The notes: generated from the sequence alone by a model not told the origin. A DNA stretch of 64,000 bases from Acidobacteriota bacterium (GCA_021779935.1 JAJXZT010000062.1:1-64000), one strand, 5' to 3'; positions 17,901-26,852 are shown, counted from the first letter of the stretch. A program made the numbers and translations.

Positions 17901-18153
17901 TGTCATCGCCCGCCAGCGTCCCGGCACCGCCAAGGGCTTCGTCTTCCTCAGCATCGAAGACGAAACCGGCATCGCCAACGCCATCATCACGCCCGCCGTC
18001 TACGAGCAGTGCAAGCCGGTGGTCGTCTATGAAAAGTTTGTTCTCATCGAAGGCGAGTTACAAAACCAGGAGAACGTCATCTCCGTCAAGGCGCGTACCA
18101 TCCGCCCGCTGGAGATCAGCCAGGCCGATGTTCGCTCGCACGACTTTCACTGA
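14947..18153 (+). CDS. dnaE2: Error-prone DNA polymerase DnaE2 (ImuC)
   Basis: The 1068-residue protein is a C-family polymerase. Its PHP domain starts IELHARSAFSFLEGAS, with the histidines of the family degenerate relative to DnaE1. The palm contains ILVQGRGSAANS and the acidic motif PDIDLDLPSGEQRERA. The finger and clamp regions contain GMFQVESRAQMS and IRPGPIVGNMMNPYM, and a C-terminal OB fold includes FLSIEDETGIANAII. DnaE2 is shorter than DnaE1 and is the active, mutagenic polymerase of the ImuA-ImuB-DnaE2 mutasome. I chose the ATG at 14947, 8 bases after imuB; the frame stays open 52 codons further upstream inside imuB. Confidence 0.93.
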   Translation: MYIELHARSAFSFLEGASLPEALTERAAQLEMPAMALLDRNGLYGAPRFHTSAQKAGVQAHIGAEVAVRDAGERACPPRWLPHRIPPEPVRFPLLVEAQVGYQNLCRLITRYKLREPSKAEGAALLAEVAEYAEGLVCLTGGDEGPLASALARGGYDEALREVERLVHIFGPRNVYVELQRHFDREEEHRNQAAVSIARALHLPLLATNGVNYATPYDREVLDLLTAIRHHCTLETAGRLLASNSERCLRSAREMQNLFRDLPEAIANTRELSARLTYQMSDLGYRFPDYPVPEGESMQSFLEKRTQEGIRERYLPKHDAKLLARAQQQAQRELTLIARLGLAGYFLIVWDIVQFCEREGILVQGRGSAANSVVCYALRITAVDPVGMDLLFERFLSEERGEWPDIDLDLPSGEQRERAIQYVYQRYGELGAAMTANVITYRGRSTAREAGKALGFDAETLDRLTKLVGTWEWRGENDTLERNVQTAGFDIQHRRIAKYVELCQRMQDLPRHLGQHSGGMVICGGQLNAVVPIEHASMPGRTVIQWDKEDCADMKLIKVDLLGLGMMAVLKDCLTLVPRHYGEPLDLAQLPQDDPPTYRALQQADTVGMFQVESRAQMSALPRNLPTRFYDIVVQVAIIRPGPIVGNMMNPYMKRRRGKEPVTYYHPLLEPVLKRTLGIPLFQEQLIRMAMIVANFSGGEADELRRAVGMRRSMARMKDLDGKLRRGMTANGIRPDVQEQIIQSISSFALYGFPESHAASFALIAYASAYLKCNYLAAFTAALLNNQPMGFYSPATIVKDAQRHGLRVKPVDVQCSDWPCTLEPEPDNAQRFAVRLGLCYARGLRQEAALALVVAREKYPFMSIHDLALRAPELRKNDLSLLAKIGALNSLGEVTHRRDALWQVEYAGRPAGPLLNNLPEQESPASPLAQMSTEERLVADFAGTRLTIGPHPMAFHRAKLRRQGVLAACELEHVPNGRAARIAGCVIARQRPGTAKGFVFLSIEDETGIANAIITPAVYEQCKPVVVYEKFVLIEGELQNQENVISVKARTIRPLEISQADVRSHDFH

Positions 18154-18157
18154 AGTA

Positions 18158-18178
18158 TCCTGCCCCCCACAGGCAGGA
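18158..18178. terminator. Hairpin after dnaE2
   Basis: TCCTGCC (18158-18164) pairs with GGCAGGA (18172-18178) around a 7-base loop, 4 bases past the dnaE2 stop. No clear U-run follows, so it is a weak or factor-dependent terminator candidate. The rest of 18179-18555 holds no gene I can support. Confidence 0.45.
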
Positions 18179-18555
18179 CCATCATTCTTCACCTGATTGG
18201 CACGCTGATTCTCGCGATCCAGTTAATTGAACTCTGAAGACTATGGTTTCAGCCGAGGCTGCAACTCTTCCTCTGTCTCTTATGTTCCTTAGCGCAAAAA
18301 TAGCGGTCAGATCTTCCTGAACTCCAAGACATGGGACCACAATATCGCCATCCGCAGAATCCGAAATCACGGGAGCGAAGCTTTTGCATAACGGACACAC
18401 TGGCACTCAGAATCTAAGGTTTTGCCGGATTATCAAGGGCACATGCGGGGATCAATACATCACAAATTATTGATATTGCGCCACTTAAACTCTGTAAACA
18501 GGAAATTCTGCAGCTCAAAGTGGAAACGTGGCAGGATGAACTTATTGCAGACGTT

Positions 18556-18595
18556 GATTCTGCAAGAAGAAAGTGCTATTTTTTCTTGCAGAATC
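18556..18595. promoter_or_regulatory. Operator candidate of the AbiE toxin-antitoxin pair: 13-bp perfect inverted repeat
   Basis: GATTCTGCAAGAA (18556-18568) and TTCTTGCAGAATC (18583-18595) are perfect inverted copies, 14 bases apart and ending 12 bases before the antitoxin ATG. AbiEi-type antitoxins repress their own promoter by binding inverted repeats, so this is the likely autoregulation site. It could also form an mRNA hairpin over the start region. Confidence 0.7.
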
Positions 18596-18607
18596 GATCT
18601 GATTAAT

Positions 18608-19225
18608 ATGGCTCAATCATCTGAAAATAAGATATTAAATCGGGTTCGTGGAACCGGGAGAGGATGGTCATTCTCTCCGCGCGATTTTCTAGATCTAGGC
18701 GAACGCGCCACAATCGATTCCTCTCTACATCGACTTGCTCAAAAAGGAGAGGTGAGGCGCGTCATCCGCGGAATCTACGATTACCCGCGCTTTAGCGAAC
18801 TCTTAGAACAGGCAGTGAGCCCGGACATTGACCAAGTTGCCCGCGCACTGGCGCGCAAATTTCGCTGGCGAATTCAACCAAGTGGGGCAACAGCATTGAA
18901 TCTATTGGGGCTGTCAACTCAAGTTCCGGCACGCGCCGTTTATTTGTCCGATGGTCCGAACAAAAACTATAAGATCGGCAATACGAGCCTTGTTTTCGAA
19001 CACACTGCGTTAAAGGAGGCAGGCTTCAAACTAAGAGAGAGTGGGTTAATCGTTCAGGCGCTCAAGGCTCTCGGACAAGAGCACATCACACCTGAAGTGA
19101 TTTCGACAATTCAAACATGGCTGCCGATCTCTCTGCGTTCGAGAATCCTGACGGATACCAAAACCGCCACGGGATGGGTATACGCCGCGATTCAGCAAAT
19201 CGCCCAGAAGGAGCAACATGGATAA
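18608..19225 (+). CDS. abiEi: AbiEi-like antitoxin / DUF6088 transcriptional regulator
   Basis: The 205-residue protein has an N-terminal winged helix-turn-helix (about 1-70, with WSFSPRDFLDLGERATID and LHRLAQKGEVRRVIRG). The C-terminal region has the DUF6088/AbiEi pattern, including IYDYPRF, PSGATALNLLGLSTQVP and FEHTA. These proteins act as type IV antitoxins and repress the operon. I chose the ATG at 18608 because it begins the winged helix and lies directly behind the inverted-repeat operator; the frame is open 62 codons further upstream. The stop overlaps the toxin start by 8 bases, the usual coupling. It may defend against phage. Confidence 0.85.
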   Translation: MAQSSENKILNRVRGTGRGWSFSPRDFLDLGERATIDSSLHRLAQKGEVRRVIRGIYDYPRFSELLEQAVSPDIDQVARALARKFRWRIQPSGATALNLLGLSTQVPARAVYLSDGPNKNYKIGNTSLVFEHTALKEAGFKLRESGLIVQALKALGQEHITPEVISTIQTWLPISLRSRILTDTKTATGWVYAAIQQIAQKEQHG

Positions 19226-20219
19226 GATCGCCATGGGAAAAGCCACCGACCGGCAAGACCTCTTCCGCGAAACGGCAAGCAGAATGGGGATAAGCCCGGT
19301 CATTGCTGAGAAGGACTTCTGGGTATGCTGGATTCTGAAGCGACTATTCGCTGATCCTCACCTAAAAGACCAGATGGTCTTCAAAGGCGGAACCACTCTC
19401 TCGAAAGTCTACGGGCTCATCGAACGTTTCTCTGAAGATATTGATTTGATTCTCGACTGGCGTCTTCTGGGTTACGGTCCACAGGAAGGCGATGATCCTT
19501 ATCGTAAACTGCCTTCCAGAACGCAACGGGGTCGCTACAACCAGGAAATGAACGCGCGAGCCGCAGAGTACATCCGAGAAGAGCTTCTCGCGCAAATGAA
19601 TCTGCTTCTTGCCGCAGCTCCCGGCATTGCCCTTTCCATAGATGCGACCGATCCACATACGGTGAACGTCACGTATCCCGCTAGTTTCGCGGCTGCCTAC
19701 ATCCGCCCAGAGGTCAGGCTGGAGATCGGACCGCTGGCGTCCTGGGTGCCATCCGCGCAAGAAGTCATTCAGCCTTATGCCGCTGAAATGTTTCCAAAGG
19801 CGTTTGAAGAAACAACATGTTCAGTCGTGGCCATTCGTGCAGAAAGAACATTTTGGGAGAAGGCTACGATTCTCCATCAGGAGGCGCATCGTCCAGGTGC
19901 CATACCGGCGCGTCATTCACGCCATTATTACGACGTCTACAAAATGGCGCACAGCACGATAAAGAATGTAGCTTTTTCCAATCTTGGATTGCTCAAGGAC
20001 GTTGTCGAGTTCAAGGAACTTTTCTACTTTTCTTCATGGGCGCACTACGACCTCGCTGTACCTGGGTCATTCCGGTTGAGTCCTCCACCAAATCAGGTCC
20101 CTGCGCTTATACACGACTATAAGGAAATGCGGGATATGTTCTATCGAGAACCACCAGCGTTCTCAACAATTCTGGAAGCACTGCCGTTGCTCGAGAAAGA
20201 GATCAACAACCTGAAATAG
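19218..20219 (+). CDS. abiEii: AbiEii-like nucleotidyltransferase toxin
   Basis: The 333-residue protein is an AbiEii/DUF1814 nucleotidyltransferase. The N-terminal ISPVIAEKDFWVCWIL is followed by FKGGTTLSKVYGLIERFSED, which contains the GG-S/T-K-x motif and the first acid residues. IDLILDW supplies the D-x-D-like pair. A C-terminal helical part includes RTFWEKATILHQEAHRP. These toxins use NTPs to modify targets such as tRNA ends, and are neutralised by the AbiEi partner encoded immediately upstream. All expected motifs are present, so the toxin looks intact. Confidence 0.87.
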   Translation: MDKIAMGKATDRQDLFRETASRMGISPVIAEKDFWVCWILKRLFADPHLKDQMVFKGGTTLSKVYGLIERFSEDIDLILDWRLLGYGPQEGDDPYRKLPSRTQRGRYNQEMNARAAEYIREELLAQMNLLLAAAPGIALSIDATDPHTVNVTYPASFAAAYIRPEVRLEIGPLASWVPSAQEVIQPYAAEMFPKAFEETTCSVVAIRAERTFWEKATILHQEAHRPGAIPARHSRHYYDVYKMAHSTIKNVAFSNLGLLKDVVEFKELFYFSSWAHYDLAVPGSFRLSPPPNQVPALIHDYKEMRDMFYREPPAFSTILEALPLLEKEINNLK

Positions 20220-20233
20220 GTAGCCGCGGCTAC
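20220..20233. terminator. Palindrome just after the AbiEii gene
   Basis: GTAGCCGCGGCTAC is a perfect 14-base palindrome directly after the toxin stop, followed by GATTTTC. The central GC leaves little loop, so a terminator role is only possible. Confidence 0.3.
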
Positions 20234-20333
20234 GATTTTCTGCAACCGGCTAAACTCACATGCTTGTCAATATGACCTTGACCGGACGGGTATCTTTAAG
20301 CGATTGTTGTGGTACTGATGTAGCAGCGACAGA

Positions 20334-20537
20334 CTACGGCTCGCCTTTACATGCCTTCATATCCGCATCCCGCAATTTGCGCATATGCCGCCAGCGAACG
20401 TACTGATCAGGGGCCTCGGGATTAAGCCATTCATATCCTTGAAGCCAGAATTGGTACCAATCGACATGGCGCTGCAGAGATGCCAAGCAAGCTTGAGGAC
20501 ATCTCTTCTTAGCGTGGCGTGTTTTGCGATGGCAGGC
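20334..20537 (-). pseudogene. C-terminal remnant of an S9-family / lasso-isopeptidase-like peptidase
   Basis: On the minus strand, 67 codons end in TAG at 20334. The last 45 residues, including HVDWYQFWLQGYEW and QYVRWRHMRKLRDAD, have the tail pattern (vDWfrFWLqGyE...QYxRWrxLR) of DPP-IV-like S9 peptidases, among them AtxE-type lasso isopeptidases. The frame is closed by TAA at about 20538, no catalytic domain precedes it, and the remaining stretch to 20827 is non-coding. It is therefore a decayed gene end. The match is by remembered pattern, so the family is probable rather than certain. Confidence 0.5.
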
Positions 20538-20827
20538 TTACCGCAATCAGGCAGCGTTGCGTTCTTCTGTACTGCCGATTTTGTAATCTATCGCTCGGCC
20601 TCGCATGTAAAAAGACGAGTCAAAAACCAAACAAGTCCGCCGAGTCATCTGTCCCATGGGGAATTGGTTCCTTTACATCAGAAAAACTTCCGCCTTCGCC
20701 AGGCTCCGTCTCACCAAAGACTAACTTTCCAAATGGATTCTAATTCCCGGGACCGATCACAAAAACGCGCCTGTTAGGGTGGACAGTTCGTACTCAATCA
20801 ATCGGAAGGTACTGGCAATCATCGGCC
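20538..20827. other. Gap between peptidase remnant and hybrid kinase
   Basis: No gene with coding character is seen on either strand. The open frames present are short and have no ribosome site. It probably holds decayed sequence of the lost peptidase and the 3' end of the chemosensory operon. Confidence 0.4.
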
Positions 20828-23467
20828 TTACAGGGTTGAATCCACAACCTGGCGGATCAAACGTATAAGGTCATTCATTGGAAAAGGCTTCTGCAGAAAG
20901 TGGGTTTCGTGACCGATCGTCCCATGTTTCCCCAGCGCACCTTCAGCATAGCCAGAGACGTAAATTACCTTTAACTGTGGGTATTGGGCAATTAATCGGT
21001 TTGCCAATTGAACCCCATTCATGCCTCCTGGCATGATCAGGTCCGTGACCAGGACATCGATTGGTTTCGTGTTCTGCTCGGTGATTGCGATGGACTCCGC
21101 CGCGTTGGCTGCGGTCAAAACGGTGAAACCTTTTACTTCCAGGTACTCTCGGACAACATTTCGCCCCGCCTCGAGATCTTCAACGAACAGGATAGTTTCA
21201 TGTCCGTACTGTGGAGTTTGCGATTGCTCCGGAGGAAAGGTCTCGGAAGCGCTCTCAAATACGCGGGGAAGGTAGACCTTGAATGTCGTTCCGTACCTCA
21301 GCTCACTGTAGACCTTGATGTGGCCGCCGGATTGTTTCACGATGCCATACACCGTCGCCAAACCAAGTCCGGTACCTTTCCCTTCTTCCTTTGTAGTGAA
21401 GAACGGTTCGAAAATGTGCGACTGCGTCTCCAGGTCCATTCCAGTACCGGTATCTCCGAGCGAAAGCATCACATACTCTCCGGGACGGATATCCGGCTGC
21501 AAACGACAGTACGTTTCATCAAGAGTCACGTTCGCCGTGTCGATGTGCAACTCTCCACCGTCCGGCATTGCGTCACGCGCGTTAACCGCAAGGTTGACGA
21601 TCACCTGTTCAATTTGTCCCCCGTCCACTTTCGCCAAGCCGAGATCCGCGGCAGGTTGGAATACGACTTCGATATCTTCCCGCAAGAGACGGGGCAGCAT
21701 TTTGTTCACACCGACGATCACATCATTAATATTGAGTACGCGAGGTGCCACTATTTGTTTACGGCTAAAAGAGAGCAACTGCCGTGTCAACGCCGCAGCG
21801 CGGAGACCGGCGTCCCGAATCTGCTCCACTCTTTTCCGGTTCACATCCTCTGCGGGCATTGGTTCAAGAAGAAGATCGGAGAACCCCAGAATGATATTGA
21901 GCAGATTATTAAAATCATGCGCAACTCCACCTGCAAGTTGCCCAAAGGCTTCCATCTTCTGAGCCTGACGAAATTGCGCTTCCAACTGCTTCTGCTCGGT
22001 AACATCCTCCACCATCACTTCAAAATACTGCAAGCTGCCTTGCTCATCGCGCACTCTCCGGCCACTGAGACGAACAACAATGGGCTTGCCATCCTTTCGT
22101 TTCCAACGTGTTTCCAAACCCTGGATGCTGCCGTTGGAACCGTATTGCTCCAACAATCGAGCGCGCTCGGTGGGGTCGTAATAGACTTCGGTATCCACGT
22201 TTTTAATGGCAAGGATCTCTGATTCCGAGTCATATCCAAGGATCTCCATGAGTCGGGGGTTCACCATGGACATTCTGCCTTCCGAGGTGCACCGGAAGAT
22301 TCCGTACGGGGCACCCCGCACCAGGGAGCGATAGGCCGCTTCCGATTCCTGTAGAACCCGTTCCGCACGTCTTCGTTCGTTGATCTCCTCGGCAAGGGCG
22401 GCGGTGCGCTGTGCAACGTTTTTTTCGAGGCCGCTCAAGAGCTCCGCGCGCTCAAGGGCCATGGCAATCTGGTTTCCGATTCCGCTGAGAACCCGCAGCT
22501 CATCGGCTCCGAACGAATGCCCATCCGGTCCCGCAAGGTTCATAACTCCAATTGTTCGATTCCCGTTCCAGAGAGGAATAGTGGCATGGGAACGAGACAC
22601 GCCTGCATTATTCGCAACTTGCTTCAGGCAGTCACAATCGAAGACTTCCGCCGTGGAGTTGAAGTCGTTTGCCAGGAGGCTGCGCTGGCATTGGCAAGAG
22701 CTGGTGCCGACGATGATTCTCTCCAACTCTGCCGTAACGCCGCGCATTGCCGACAGTTGAATTTCCCCGTCGCCATCCTGAAGGAAAACCCACCCAGCGT
22801 GAATGCCGGGGAGTCCCAGTACACTCTCAAGAGCCGCCTCTATCGCGCCCTGTGCGCTGGTTGTTCGCTGTAATCCCTCGGCAACGGCGTATAAAGCCTT
22901 CTGTGTACTGTAAGAATGTTCGAGCTCGGTGTTGATATGGACAGCGTCTTCGTACGTCGAGATCAACAGGTCCAATATCTGCTGGCGATCAGAACCGATG
23001 CGGTGCTTCTTCCCGCCAAGCGACACTTCAATCTCGAGCCCAATCTTTGTAGTCTCGCGTAACCGGCTATTGACCAGAATGTATTCGACTCGCGAAAGCA
23101 AATATTTCTCATCATAGGGTTTGCGGATGAAGTTGTTCGCACCGCACTCAAGCCCCTTCATGACATCGTGGGGATCGGACAGGGAGGTCATGAGAACAAC
23201 CGGGATGTCTTTGAACCTGTCGTTTGCCTTAATCCGGCCGCAAAGAGTGTACCCATCCATCTCGGGCATGATGACATCACTGATAACGAGTGCGGGGGTA
23301 TTCCTTTCGATTTCCTCCAGTGCCTGCTTTCCATTCGCGGCAATCGCTGTCGAGTACCCATGCTCCTGAAGCAGATGTTGCAGTCGCTCGGCCTGGGTAG
23401 GACTATCTTCGACAATAAGGATGTTTCCGCCGGTCTTTGATGATCTCTTTTTTCTAGTTGCCACCAC
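20828..23467 (-). CDS. Hybrid histidine kinase, REC-GAF-PAS-HisKA-HATPase-REC
   Basis: The 879-residue cytoplasmic protein has an N-terminal receiver (about 15-130, phospho-acceptor Asp64 in VISDVIMPEM), a GAF domain (about 185-340), a PAS domain (about 375-495), and HisKA with His517 in GGVAHDFNNLL. HATPase_c follows with VNLAVNARDAMPDGG and GKGTGLGLATVYG, then a C-terminal receiver with VTDLIMPGGMNG. There are no membrane segments. The GAF part has a cysteine cluster (SCQCQ and DCDCL) that could bind metal or sense redox. It is the last gene of the chemosensory operon, 3 bases after cheB, so it probably relays the output of CheA in place of CheY. Confidence 0.9.
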   Translation of the reverse strand: MVATRKKRSSKTGGNILIVEDSPTQAERLQHLLQEHGYSTAIAANGKQALEEIERNTPALVISDVIMPEMDGYTLCGRIKANDRFKDIPVVLMTSLSDPHDVMKGLECGANNFIRKPYDEKYLLSRVEYILVNSRLRETTKIGLEIEVSLGGKKHRIGSDRQQILDLLISTYEDAVHINTELEHSYSTQKALYAVAEGLQRTTSAQGAIEAALESVLGLPGIHAGWVFLQDGDGEIQLSAMRGVTAELERIIVGTSSCQCQRSLLANDFNSTAEVFDCDCLKQVANNAGVSRSHATIPLWNGNRTIGVMNLAGPDGHSFGADELRVLSGIGNQIAMALERAELLSGLEKNVAQRTAALAEEINERRRAERVLQESEAAYRSLVRGAPYGIFRCTSEGRMSMVNPRLMEILGYDSESEILAIKNVDTEVYYDPTERARLLEQYGSNGSIQGLETRWKRKDGKPIVVRLSGRRVRDEQGSLQYFEVMVEDVTEQKQLEAQFRQAQKMEAFGQLAGGVAHDFNNLLNIILGFSDLLLEPMPAEDVNRKRVEQIRDAGLRAAALTRQLLSFSRKQIVAPRVLNINDVIVGVNKMLPRLLREDIEVVFQPAADLGLAKVDGGQIEQVIVNLAVNARDAMPDGGELHIDTANVTLDETYCRLQPDIRPGEYVMLSLGDTGTGMDLETQSHIFEPFFTTKEEGKGTGLGLATVYGIVKQSGGHIKVYSELRYGTTFKVYLPRVFESASETFPPEQSQTPQYGHETILFVEDLEAGRNVVREYLEVKGFTVLTAANAAESIAITEQNTKPIDVLVTDLIMPGGMNGVQLANRLIAQYPQLKVIYVSGYAEGALGKHGTIGHETHFLQKPFPMNDLIRLIRQVVDSTL

Positions 23468-23470
23468 GGC

Positions 23471-24535
23471 TCAGCCTCCCTTTCTACCATTCACGAGACT
23501 TATCAAGGCATCCGCGATCTTTTCGGGGGAAAGCACGTAGCTGGCGCCATCCAGCCTGATCGCTTCTCCCGGCATGCCATGAACAACGGAGCTCACTTCA
23601 TCCTGCGCAAATGTAATCGCGCCTTTTTCTCGCATCCGGCGCAATTCATCCGCGCCATCCTTTCCCATGCCTGTCAGCAATACGCCGACTGCCCGAGCCC
23701 CGTAGACATCGACTACCGATCGGAACATGTAGGAAACTGCCGGACGAAGACCGTACTCCGCTTCATCGCCAGTAAGTTGTATGGTTGCGCCAGTTTTGCC
23801 GACTTTCATTTGCAGATCGTCGGGGGCAAGATATACATGGCCTGGGAGAAGTACCTCGCCGTGGGCAGCAACATGGACGGGCAAGGCGCAGGTGCGCGCC
23901 AGCCATTCCGCAAGCCCCACGACAAAGCCGGGTGCTATGTGCTGCACAATCAAAACCGGGAGTGAAAACGTCTCGGGAAGGCGGGACAAGATGGTCTGCA
24001 GAGCAAGCGGACCGCCGGTGGAAGCACCGATGGCGAGCAGCCTGATTCCCGGTTGACTCTTGAGAGTTGAGTCTGCCGCAACTAGTGGATTGTAGCGAGC
24101 ACCTCTCCGCGTTGCCTGTGGCCAACGCCGCACTACTTTCACTTCCGACATCAGTTTGACCATCTGAATCAGCTTCGCCGAGGTCGTTGCGTGTTCCTGG
24201 TGTCCAATGCCGCGCGGTCTCTCGACAACGGCAAGTGCTCCAGCGCCAATCGCCTCAAATGCCGTTTCAGCTTCGTTTGAATTCGAACTTCCGCTCACGA
24301 TGACGATCGGCGTAGGATGTGTTTCCATGATCCTGCGAGTGGCATCAATCCCATTCATCCCCGGCATGTGAATGTCCATCGTGATGACATCAGGATTCCT
24401 GCGGGAAACGGCCTCGATTGCGTCTTCGCCATTGGCCACTGTGCCGATTACTTCGATGTTCTCATCGGAGCCGAGTATGTAAGTCAGCAACTCCCTGATC
24501 ACTGGTGAGTCTTCCACAATCAAGACCTTTACCAT
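23471..24535 (-). CDS. cheB: Chemotaxis methylesterase/response regulator CheB
   Basis: The 354-residue protein has an N-terminal receiver (Asp54 in VITMDIHMPGMNG) and a C-terminal methylesterase with the Ser-His-Asp triad in GASTGG, VQHIAPG and GMGKDGADE. It removes methyl groups from receptor glutamates and opposes the CheR encoded in the same operon. The linker of about 50 residues is of usual length. It sits 19 bases after cheA and 3 before the hybrid kinase. Confidence 0.95.
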   Translation of the reverse strand: MVKVLIVEDSPVIRELLTYILGSDENIEVIGTVANGEDAIEAVSRRNPDVITMDIHMPGMNGIDATRRIMETHPTPIVIVSGSSNSNEAETAFEAIGAGALAVVERPRGIGHQEHATTSAKLIQMVKLMSEVKVVRRWPQATRRGARYNPLVAADSTLKSQPGIRLLAIGASTGGPLALQTILSRLPETFSLPVLIVQHIAPGFVVGLAEWLARTCALPVHVAAHGEVLLPGHVYLAPDDLQMKVGKTGATIQLTGDEAEYGLRPAVSYMFRSVVDVYGARAVGVLLTGMGKDGADELRRMREKGAITFAQDEVSSVVHGMPGEAIRLDGASYVLSPEKIADALISLVNGRKGG

Positions 24536-24554
24536 TCAAGGCTCCTTTGGGCTC

Positions 24555-26852
24555 TCAAATCAAACGCCGAATCACTTCCAGAAGATTGCTCTGGTCGAAA
24601 CTACTCTTGACGATATAAGCGTTGGCTCCGACATCAATCCCATGCTCGCGGTCTTCTCTGGATTCAAGTGCAGTGACGAGGATGACGGGAATATTCGCAA
24701 GCTTTTTGTCTCCCCGAATCCTGGCCGTGAGATCGAACCCGCTCATCCGCGGCATGTCCACATCCGAAACAACAAGGTCGAAATCTTCCGTACGTAGGGT
24801 TGCGAATGCATCAGCTCCGTCGACGGCAGTTCTTACCCGGTATCCTGCCGACTCCACGATGTTCTTGAGAAGCGATCGCGCCGTGATGGAATCTTCGGCA
24901 ATGAGTATCGCTTTGCCATCCGTTCGCGGTTTTTCCACGTCCGAGGCAGCGGCCGATGCGGTGTGCGGCCGGAGAGACGACTCCAGCAGGTCGGTAACGT
25001 TTATGACGGGGACAACTCGATTTGTGCCAAGAACCGCAGCACCCGCGAAGTTTCTGACCCGGGAAAGGTGCGGCCCAAGATTCTTCAAAAGAACTTCCTG
25101 TTCTTCAAGAACTTCGTCAACGAGAAACGCTACCTTTTTTTCGCGCGAAACCAGAATAGCGACATGGACGCTTCCGTCGATTTCGCGCCGGTCGCTTTTG
25201 TCCGGAAGGTCCAGCGCATCCCGCAGCCATACCAGCGAAACCGGTTGGCCACTGTAGAGAATCGTTTCCCGGTTCTCAACCGTTTCCACATCATGCGCGG
25301 TTATTCGAACCACCCGTTCCACATGCCGGAGAGGCAACACGAAAAGCTGCTCGCCAACTCGAACCAGTACGCCGCGGAATCTTGCGAGGGTCAACGGAAG
25401 GGTAATTCGAAACATGGAACCGATACCGGAAGTGCTTTCCACTGACACCGTACCGCCGAGGTTCTCCACCTTTTCTCTCACGATTGCCAAGCCGAGGCCC
25501 CGCCCGGACAGGTCCGTGATGATCGGGCTGGTGGAGATTCCGGAGTGAAAAATAAGAGAGTGTGCCTCGCTCTCGTCTAGTTTGGCGGCCTGCTCCTTTG
25601 AGATAGTTCCAGTTCTTACAGCCGTCTTTAAGACTTCCGAAACGTCGATACCCGAGCCGTCATCGGAGACGAGAAGTTCGACCTTGTCTCCATCTTTCTG
25701 GGAGATGGCAATCGTAATCGTGCCCTGGCTTACCTTCTTCTTCCGGCTCCGTTCCACGGGAGTCTCGAGGCCATGATCGATACAATTGCGAACCAAGTGA
25801 ATCAGCGGATCCTTGATCTCCTCAAGAATGCGCCGGTCGATCTCAAGCTCGCCGCCGTGGATGATAAGCTTCACCTCCTTGCCGCGATCGCGCGACAGAT
25901 CCCGAACGAGTTTCGGAAACCCCTCAAGCAAAGTCGCGAACGGAAGCATCAGCACCTTCTTCATGTCATCGAGAAGAACCTGAGTCAGGCTGGCAATCGT
26001 TCGATGATCCTGGTCCGCCTGCTTGGCAAGTGTGGAAGATTCCTGAACGAGCGCACCAATGGTGCGGGAGTTCCAATCAAGGAAAGAAAGCAGTTTCGCC
26101 GTAGGGTTGTCGTGATTGGAAGCGCCGGAGGCCATCCTCTCGATCATTCGAATCTCCGGACGGAGCTTGTTCCATTTCCGTTCCCACCCCTCCAGGACTA
26201 CGTTCATTGCGCGCAGTTCCGTAGCACGCTGCGCGGTTCTCAGCCGCATTCCAATGAACTCTTCCGCCTCCAGCATGATGTTGTTGAGCTTGGTTGCGGA
26301 TATCCTTACCGTTTCCGTAAACGCCGCGGCCACCTCTACTTTGCGGGGGATCATTTCCTGCTGCGACGCCTCCGTTGCAGCTACGTTATTTTGTTTCGAT
26401 AGTTTTTGCTTTCGCCGCTCCCTGCCGGCTGCCGGCGGGATATCCCCCGGCAGCTTATCGTCCGCTCTCGCCAGAGCAGCGACTGCCGACGCTGGCGGAG
26501 AATCCGGTTTACCGGGATCTCCGAAGATGACAGCCATAAGCGCATCAACAACCTCGTGAAACGGGTCCAACAGGCCCGGCGAGGAGGCGATCGACTTGCT
26601 CCGGAGCGCGGCAAACATGCTCTCTAATGTCTGACAGAGCGACTCTATTTTGACGTTGTTTACGGCCCGTGCGGCGCCCTTCAAACTGTGAGCTTCTCGA
26701 AATGCCGCTTCGATAACTTCCGCTTGCTGCTCCCGAGTGTCGCACTTTTCGAGTTTGACAAGGTTCGCCGAAAGCGTACGCAAGTGTTCCTCCGCCTCCA
26801 GTTGGAAGGTTGCGAGAAGCTTTCGCAGGAACTCTTCGCTGTCTTTGGCCAT
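24555..26852 (-). CDS. cheA: Hybrid chemotaxis kinase CheA with C-terminal receiver
   Basis: The 765-residue protein starts with an Hpt domain (phosphorylated His55 in REAHSLKGAAR). A dimerisation and HATPase_c part contains HLVRNCIDHGLE, SDDGSGIDVSE and GRGLGLAIVREKVENL. A CheW-like domain (FVLPLRHVERVVR) and a C-terminal receiver (DLVVSDVDMPRMSG) follow. The fused receiver is typical of chemosensory systems that control pili, development or gene expression rather than flagella; FrzE is one such case. No separate CheY-binding P2 domain is evident. It follows the receptor gene and precedes cheB. Confidence 0.93.
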   Translation of the reverse strand: MAKDSEEFLRKLLATFQLEAEEHLRTLSANLVKLEKCDTREQQAEVIEAAFREAHSLKGAARAVNNVKIESLCQTLESMFAALRSKSIASSPGLLDPFHEVVDALMAVIFGDPGKPDSPPASAVAALARADDKLPGDIPPAAGRERRKQKLSKQNNVAATEASQQEMIPRKVEVAAAFTETVRISATKLNNIMLEAEEFIGMRLRTAQRATELRAMNVVLEGWERKWNKLRPEIRMIERMASGASNHDNPTAKLLSFLDWNSRTIGALVQESSTLAKQADQDHRTIASLTQVLLDDMKKVLMLPFATLLEGFPKLVRDLSRDRGKEVKLIIHGGELEIDRRILEEIKDPLIHLVRNCIDHGLETPVERSRKKKVSQGTITIAISQKDGDKVELLVSDDGSGIDVSEVLKTAVRTGTISKEQAAKLDESEAHSLIFHSGISTSPIITDLSGRGLGLAIVREKVENLGGTVSVESTSGIGSMFRITLPLTLARFRGVLVRVGEQLFVLPLRHVERVVRITAHDVETVENRETILYSGQPVSLVWLRDALDLPDKSDRREIDGSVHVAILVSREKKVAFLVDEVLEEQEVLLKNLGPHLSRVRNFAGAAVLGTNRVVPVINVTDLLESSLRPHTASAAASDVEKPRTDGKAILIAEDSITARSLLKNIVESAGYRVRTAVDGADAFATLRTEDFDLVVSDVDMPRMSGFDLTARIRGDKKLANIPVILVTALESREDREHGIDVGANAYIVKSSFDQSNLLEVIRRLI

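Noticed and set aside
20385-20777. 130-codon plus-strand frame after the toxin gene
   Set aside because: It is antisense to the recognisable peptidase tail on the minus strand and has no ribosome site.
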